Assembly (NCBI GenBank): GCA_002381185.1
Contig: DFOA01000069.1
Location: forward strand, 1 to 17,708
From: Firmicutes bacterium UBA3553
Lineage (GTDB): Bacteria; Bacillota; Clostridia; Tissierellales; Sedimentibacteraceae
Length of the DNA stretch: 17,708 nucleotides
Direction of reading: 5' to 3'
Below the pieces are notes generated by a model. The model saw only the letters and a program-made list of their open reading frames with translations. It was not told where the DNA came from and did not search any database. Positions 14,205-17,708 of this stretch are shown one piece after another; position 1 is the stretch's first letter; each line of letters begins with the position of its first letter. A program made the position numbers and the translations under genes.

Positions 14205-14234
14205 CTTATATATAGATGTTTTAGTCTGTTAATT
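14189..14234. promoter_or_regulatory. Inverted repeat flanking the -35 box, possible antitoxin operator
   Basis: AATTAACAG (14189-14197) and CTGTTAATT (14226-14234) are exact inverse complements, 28 bases apart. The left half lies within the promoter spacer and the right half upstream of the -35 box. The centre-to-centre distance of 37 bases is about 3.5 helical turns. Binding by the YefM-type antitoxin is inferred. The right half overlaps repeat copy 2. Confidence 0.4.
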
Positions 14235-14251
14235 TATCTTTAATTTTTATG
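14215..14251. repeat. Copy 2 of the repeat, 37-base version
   Basis: Matches 16638-16674 at 33 of 37 positions by eye (GATGTTTTAG, then TTAATTTATCTTTAA). It lies between the toxin-antitoxin promoter and the terminator of the XRE-phosphotransferase gene, at the border between two accessory cassettes. Confidence 0.6.
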
Positions 14252-14264
14252 TACTTTAATAATT

Positions 14265-14299
14265 GCAGGCCGCTCGGGATCAATCCCCGTCCGGCCTGC
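14265..14299 (-). terminator. Terminator-like hairpin after the XRE-phosphotransferase gene
   Basis: GCAGGCCG (14265-14272) pairs with CGGCCTGC (14292-14299), and inside it GGGAT (14276-14280) pairs with ATCCC (14283-14287). It is much more GC-rich than its surroundings. Only AATTATTAAAG follows on the minus strand, so the T tract is poor, but its position 40 bases after the stop codon fits a terminator. Confidence 0.6.
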
Positions 14300-14340
14300 T
14301 TTGATATTTGTATTGCGGTGAAATTCTGTATAACTGAATC

Positions 14341-15477
14341 TCATACTATGTCGCTATCATTTGCCATTATGACTTCACTTAGCCTATTCATTATCCAAGA
14401 ATCATCATATCCGATTTCACCACGCACTGCAGTATTATAGATTTCCTCTAACCCTATACGGATAATATAGCATTTAAGCTTCTTTCTGCTCAGATCGTCG
14501 TTCATATATTGTTTTTTCAATGCAGATACAAGCGGTTGTAGTTTATCTTCATTCCAAAAGAGTACATTAGCGACTTCGTACAGAGGATCACCGTATAAAG
14601 ACAGGCTCCAGTCAATAGCTCCGGAGATTTTAGTGCCATCTGCCAGAAGATTATATGAGCCAATATCCCCGTGAAGAAGGCATGGCCTCTCAAGCTTGAT
14701 AAAATCAATGTTCTCCCTTAAAGCAGCAATGGCGTTTTGAATAATACCAAAATCAACTTTCTTTGAATCCAGCTTATTCCAGTTGTACATATCATCGTTA
14801 TAAACAGATGAGATAAAGTCCTTCCAGCTGGTAAAGCATGCCAAACCTGTTTCATCAAACCATCCGTAGCCAAGGCTTTCAGAAATCTCAATCGAAGCAA
14901 TTCGAGCTAATAATTCAAGTATGGATGGTACCACATCGCTCAGCGCCTGCTGATCCAAATCAAATATCTTGCAGCCCTCGATATAATCAGAAAAGCAATA
15001 TGCACGTCCATCATCATTTGTATAAATGCCATGTATGATGCGAACAGGTAAATGCTCTTTGTACTGTTGGCTGACATAGCGTTCTTTTTCGTACGCTTCC
15101 TTTTTTCCTCCGGCCTGAAATATAAATTTCTTCGCTCCTGACTGAAACGAAAATGTCTGAGAAACAAGCCCGCCGCTTAATATTTGGATTTTCTGCGCAT
15201 CAGGGTAGTGTTTCTTAATCAAGTTCTCAATCTGTGCGTCACCGTAATTCGTTTTCATGTTTTGTCCTCCCTTAAAAAATGTTTTCCCGAGGAAAACTTC
15301 ATCTAAAGAGATATTATAAACTGTGGCTAAACGCGCAACTGTATAAATATCGGGCAAATTAATGCCTCTTTCCCAATTAGAAAGCGTCTGCCGGGTAATA
15401 TTCATAATTTCCGCAACGGACTCTTGGGTTAGCCCGACATTTTTTCTCATTAATCGCAACTGCTCGCCTACATTCAA
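14341..15477 (-). CDS. XRE helix-turn-helix domain fused to a hygromycin-kinase-like phosphotransferase (APH family)
   Basis: 378 aa. Residues 1-65 are an XRE/Cro-type DNA-binding domain (LRLMRKNVGLTQESVAEIM, TRQTLSNWERGINLPD). From 74 on is an aminoglycoside/hygromycin phosphotransferase fold. The catalytic loop reads HGDIGSYNLL and the metal site IDWSLSLYGDPLYEVANVLFW. That order is very close to what I recall of hygromycin-B 4-O-kinase (HGDFGSNNVL, then IDWSEAMFGDSQYEVANIFFW). The TTG start has TGAGGTGAT 5 bases ahead. Inside the gene AAGGGAGGAC lies 5 bases before an in-frame ATG at 15258 (residue 74), so a kinase-only 305-aa product is likely. The substrate is unknown; resistance is not shown. 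The regulator part may control its own gene. A decayed copy of the 3' end lies at 16537-16626. Confidence 0.85.
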   Translation of the reverse strand: MNVGEQLRLMRKNVGLTQESVAEIMNITRQTLSNWERGINLPDIYTVARLATVYNISLDEVFLGKTFFKGGQNMKTNYGDAQIENLIKKHYPDAQKIQILSGGLVSQTFSFQSGAKKFIFQAGGKKEAYEKERYVSQQYKEHLPVRIIHGIYTNDDGRAYCFSDYIEGCKIFDLDQQALSDVVPSILELLARIASIEISESLGYGWFDETGLACFTSWKDFISSVYNDDMYNWNKLDSKKVDFGIIQNAIAALRENIDFIKLERPCLLHGDIGSYNLLADGTKISGAIDWSLSLYGDPLYEVANVLFWNEDKLQPLVSALKKQYMNDDLSRKKLKCYIIRIGLEEIYNTAVRGEIGYDDSWIMNRLSEVIMANDSDIV

Positions 15478-15512
15478 AATATCACCTCAAGTAAAGTGTA
15501 ATGGAGAACCTC

Positions 15513-15540
15513 AAAAAAAGCTAGCAATGAACTCTTGCTA
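15513..15540 (-). terminator. Intrinsic terminator of the DUF2812 gene
   Basis: TAGCAA (15522-15527) pairs with TTGCTA (15535-15540) around 7 bases; on the minus strand GC and seven T (15513-15519) follow. It lies 26 bases past the DUF2812 stop and separates it from the XRE-phosphotransferase gene, which must therefore have its own promoter in the 35 bases between. Confidence 0.75.
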
Positions 15541-15565
15541 TCACCCTGTATCTGCCTTTCACCTT

Positions 15566-16459
15566 CTATTTTTGTAAAATAGCCTCTATTACGTGCATTA
15601 TAACAGCCACACTAATTATCAACATTATTGTAATCATACTATATAATACTGTACTGGTACCAGATGACCACCCTTTTTTCTTAAGGAACTGGGAAAAAGA
15701 GTTAATAAATGAGACTGCAGCTAAGACTGCAATCATGTAAATAATTATATAAAATATAAGGCCTTTCCCATTTTGTATTTTTGTATCTATGCAACTTCCG
15801 ATAAATGTTGCAATGAATCCAATCACTAGCACAATTAGAACCCCGCGATACCATGCAGTACTTACACATGTTCCACCTTCGGATATTTTTTTCCTTGAGG
15901 CCTTCAACCAAAACAGATATCCTAATAGAGTGAACCCTGCTATAAATGTTCCATGCAGCGCAATCAAAAAAGCCCAAATTGTTTTCTTATCTCTATAAGG
16001 GAAGTAACCGAAGTATTTCATACCATTAGAAAATGCGAGAACCAGCATAAGTAATAAAACTTTAATAGAGTTTGGTATAAAAGTTTTTTTCATATTTCGG
16101 TGTATATTTTCCAACCTGATTGCTTCATCGGTTTCTAATGTCATCGCTTCCTGATCAGCACAAAATATTTGCATTTGTTTCCATTCATACTCTTTTTCCC
16201 AACCGCCTTTAGAGCAAAGCTTCTCGAGCAATTCTTGTCTTTCTGTGGATACGGGTTCAAATTCTGAAGCACTACTTGTAAAGAGAACAGAAAACTTCTT
16301 GTTTGCTGGTTCTGACCTCTTAAACTTCCATAGAAACGCACCTACACTTTCAGTTCGCCATCCTTTAGCTGCCATCGCAGTTAAATTGTCTTCAATGCTC
16401 TTATAATCATATATTGTTAGAGCCGGAAATTTTAAGAACTGGTACTTAGCATCGCTCAT
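15566..16459 (-). CDS. DUF2812 membrane protein
   Basis: 297 aa. The N-terminal half is soluble and matches DUF2812 (KYQFLKFPALTIYDYKSIEDNLTAMAAKGWRTESVG, then WKFKRSEP and the WEKEYEWKQMQIF segment). The C-terminal half has about five membrane helices (near 133-150, 162-186, 205-225, 232-250 and 268-292). In Firmicutes DUF2812 genes typically follow a PadR-family repressor. Here the ATG overlaps the stop of a short open frame as ATGA, as expected for that pairing, but the PadR gene itself is missing. AGGGGG precedes the ATG. The function is unknown; a sensor or envelope stress role is only a guess from its usual partner. Confidence 0.8.
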   Translation of the reverse strand: MSDAKYQFLKFPALTIYDYKSIEDNLTAMAAKGWRTESVGAFLWKFKRSEPANKKFSVLFTSSASEFEPVSTERQELLEKLCSKGGWEKEYEWKQMQIFCADQEAMTLETDEAIRLENIHRNMKKTFIPNSIKVLLLMLVLAFSNGMKYFGYFPYRDKKTIWAFLIALHGTFIAGFTLLGYLFWLKASRKKISEGGTCVSTAWYRGVLIVLVIGFIATFIGSCIDTKIQNGKGLIFYIIIYMIAVLAAVSFINSFSQFLKKKGWSSGTSTVLYSMITIMLIISVAVIMHVIEAILQK

Positions 16460-16536
16460 TTCAACCCCCTCAATTCAATACTAATAAAATTATCGTAATC
16501 ATCAATCTGCTTTTTTAGTCGATTGTATTCCTGATT
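16456..16536 (-). pseudogene. Probable 3' tail of a lost PadR-family regulator gene
   Basis: An open frame ending in TGA at 16456-16458 overlaps the DUF2812 ATG as ATGA. Its last residues read EYNRLKKQIDDYDNFIS, then IELRGLK, a charged helical tail. It has no start codon of its own and breaks at the duplicated phosphotransferase fragment. DUF2812 is commonly coupled to a PadR repressor in this way, so I infer this is the end of that gene. The sequence alone is too short to prove the family. Confidence 0.4.
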
Positions 16537-16626
16537 TTGATATTTGTAGCGTGGTTAGATTCTGTATAAATGGATATCATACTATGTGCTATCATTTACC
16601 ATTATGATTTCACTGAGCCTATTCAG
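16537..16626 (-). pseudogene. Decayed copy of the 3' end of the phosphotransferase gene
   Basis: It matches the region of about 14301-14391 closely by eye, covering the last 16 codons and some 40 bases beyond. The minus strand reads LNRLSEIIMVNDST and a stop, against MNRLSEVIMANDSDIV in the intact gene. The downstream bases (CAGAAT, then TACAAATATCAAA) are shared too. No more of the gene is present upstream. It lies between the BlaI-type gene and the PadR/DUF2812 piece. Confidence 0.8.
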
Positions 16627-16637
16627 ATGTCTATGTG

Positions 16638-16674
16638 GATGTTTTAGTTTATTAATTTATCTTTAAATTTTACG
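16638..16674. repeat. Copy 3 of the repeat, 37-base version
   Basis: Pairs with 14215-14251 (33 of 37 by eye) and shares the 15-base core with 12384-12400. It overlaps the stop codon of the BlaI-type gene. It lies on the far side of the phosphotransferase fragment compared with copy 2, so the order of the two shared pieces is switched between the two places. Confidence 0.6.
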
Positions 16675-17060
16675 CGTCTTCAAAATAGCTAAAATCTCCT
16701 CAAGCGCCTCATTGTCAATATCTTCATCCTGAATGAGTTCTGATAAAAAACCTGTTATAGCAGAGGATTTATATTTACGATAATATGCGCTCTGCTTAAA
16801 CTGCATTATAAAATACTCTTCAGAAGTAACTGCCGATGAGTATGTTCGTCCGTAATTTTTGCCGGTTCTTGCGAAGCCTTCTACCTTGATTGCGCCTTTT
16901 TCCAATAAACCGTTTAGTAAAATATGAATAGTGCTTTTTTCCATGAACGCTCTGTAGAAAGCTCAATAATTTCAGAACGAGACAAAGCCCTGCCCTTTGA
17001 CCACAAAAGCTCCATGACTTCCATCTCATTTTTTGTCAGTATAAAAAGTTTTTTATCCAT
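16663..17060 (-). pseudogene. BlaI/MecI/CopY-family repressor, frameshifted
   Basis: Read across one shift, the protein is 132 aa, normal for the family. Residues 1-40 (LTKNEMEVMELLWSKGRALSRSEI) lie in one frame from ATG 17060 with GAGGT 6 bases ahead. The rest (STIHILLNGLLEKGAIKVEGF, then YGRTYSSAVTSEEYF and a helical dimer domain) lies in the -1 frame and ends at 16663. The break falls in six A residues (minus strand of 16935-16940, followed by G); seven would restore the frame. Causes may be a sequencing error, a true mutation, or slippage on A AAA AAG. BlaI repressors control beta-lactamase or copper genes and are cut by BlaR1-type proteases. No blaR1 or target gene is next to it. Both halves show no other damage. 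Confidence 0.8.
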
Positions 17061-17570
17061 AAAATACCTCTATATTATGTTCTAAATACGCTTTCTACAT
17101 GATAATTTGCATCATCAATCCTAACCGATCCTGAAAAAACACATCTGATAATACGCAATTATTTATTTACTATATTATACCAAATCTTGCATCGTAATTC
17201 AATGCATTTATCTTTGGTACCTAATATTACATAATATTGAATTAATCATATGCTTCAAATCAAACGTTATTTCTGGTATAGGGACGCCCATGAATCAAAC
17301 AATTTAATAGTATAGGTACCCTTTGCACTTATAGTACCTCCTGGTGCCAACTCCTGATGCCTTAGTGATGATACTTGGTATTTATAAATTGGAATTTAAC
17401 TGTGGATTGCTTTATTATAACGTATATTTTTTATAATCAAATCTGATTTCCACCAATTCTTGCTAATGCTCCATTGTTTATGATATTTTTTAATAGCAAT
17501 ATATATTGCAGTCAAACTCTATTTTTCCTCTATACCACAATTATGCAACAGAATTATACAATCCACATTT
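17061..17570. other. 510-base region without a clear intact gene
   Basis: AT-rich. It must hold the promoter of the BlaI-type gene at its left end; CATAAT about 17 bases before the ribosome binding site is a possible -10 box, but I see no convincing -35 box or operator dyad. Around 17267-17395 is a possible gene fragment on the minus strand, listed separately. On the plus strand, from 17484 on, the frame of the LytTR-like piece is open but has no start before 17571. Confidence 0.5.
17267..17395 (-). pseudogene. Possible C-terminal fragment of an extracellular protein
   Basis: A 42-codon frame without start codon, bounded by stops, contains LAPGGTISAKGTYTIKLFDSW. The alternating hydrophobic/Thr pattern and PGGTI...GTYTIKLFDSW look like the last strands of a secreted beta-sandwich domain. 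I do not recognise the family, and a chance frame is possible. Its neighbours give no clue beyond the general decay of this region. Confidence 0.2.
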
Positions 17571-17708
17571 ATGACTTATTTTCTAAAGAAACAAGCTGTA
17601 ACAACTGATGTATTGAAGAATACAATGATAGTAATACCATACAACGAAATAGATTACATCCAGAGTGATAATAAAAAAACTATAATGCACCTGACAAACG
17701 GAGACAGG
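17571..17708 (+). CDS. LytTR-type DNA-binding domain protein, cut by the window edge
   Basis: 46 codons are visible, running off the right edge. IPYNEIDYIQSDNKKTIMHL (residues 22-41), followed by TNGD, matches the first strands of the LytTR domain, where a conserved pattern of hydrophobic-Glu-Ile-x-Tyr-Ile-x-Ser/Ala is followed by a residue stretch contacting DNA. ATG 17571 is the first start in frame but lacks a ribosome binding site; ATG 17625 is also weak. No receiver domain precedes it. It may be a stand-alone LytTR regulator or the rear half of a broken response regulator. Confidence 0.5.
   Translation, partial: MTYFLKKQAVTTDVLKNTMIVIPYNEIDYIQSDNKKTIMHLTNGDR

Noticed and set aside
16820..17029. 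69-codon minus-strand frame across the BlaI-type gene
   Set aside because: It is the third frame through the repressor gene; the two frames with HTH sequence explain the region.
17161..17480. CRISPR array or phage attachment site in the gene-poor right region
   Set aside because: No regularly spaced repeats and no tRNA or integrase; short GGTACC-containing repeats are too few and irregular.

Overview
The window is AT-rich DNA from a Gram-positive anaerobe of the Clostridia/Tissierellia type. The gene block yicC-remA-gmk-rpoZ-priA-def-fmt has the Firmicute order, ribosome binding sites are strong AGGAGG-like sequences, and TTG starts and A-rich codons are common. I cannot name the genus with confidence.

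Left part (1-4450). A minus-strand gene (45-2471) encodes a lipoprotein in which an oligopeptide-binding (OppA-type) domain is fused to a C-terminal HEFTH metallopeptidase domain. Next to it is a decay zone: the 5' end of an IS1182-type transposase gene, a CPBP (Abi) membrane protease gene that has lost its normal start, a receiver domain cut off before its LytTR half, and a decayed second copy of fmt with an internal deletion. A two-gene cassette (an unnamed ~89-aa protein plus a DUF4160 protein), closed by a strong terminator, lies between that remnant and the intact fmt.

Core part (4483-12363). The housekeeping operon runs leftward from a promoter at about 10514-10541: yicC, remA, gmk, rpoZ, priA, def, fmt. 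It covers RNA processing, matrix gene control, GDP synthesis, the RNA polymerase omega subunit, replication restart, and formylation/deformylation of initiator methionine. coaBC, often found between rpoZ and priA, is absent; a 24-bp perfect palindrome lies there. Divergent from yicC, and with its own promoter, is rqcH (NFACT family, ribosome quality control).

Right part (12364-17708). This is accessory DNA, almost all on the minus strand: an AraC-GyrI-like regulator, a YefM/RelE-type toxin-antitoxin pair with a consensus promoter, an XRE domain fused to a hygromycin-kinase-like phosphotransferase, a DUF2812 membrane protein preceded by what looks like the tail of a lost PadR gene, a decayed duplicate of the phosphotransferase 3' end, and a BlaI/MecI-type repressor gene broken by one base in an A run. 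A 15-17 bp sequence occurs three times at gene 3' ends here and divides the region into two cassettes. The right edge cuts into what looks like a LytTR domain on the plus strand.

The strongest candidates for something new are the binding-protein/peptidase fusion and the XRE-phosphotransferase fusion, which has a strong internal ribosome binding site and so may make two products. The repeated pattern of decayed gene duplicates beside inserted cassettes is also notable. No RNA gene, riboswitch or CRISPR array was recognised.
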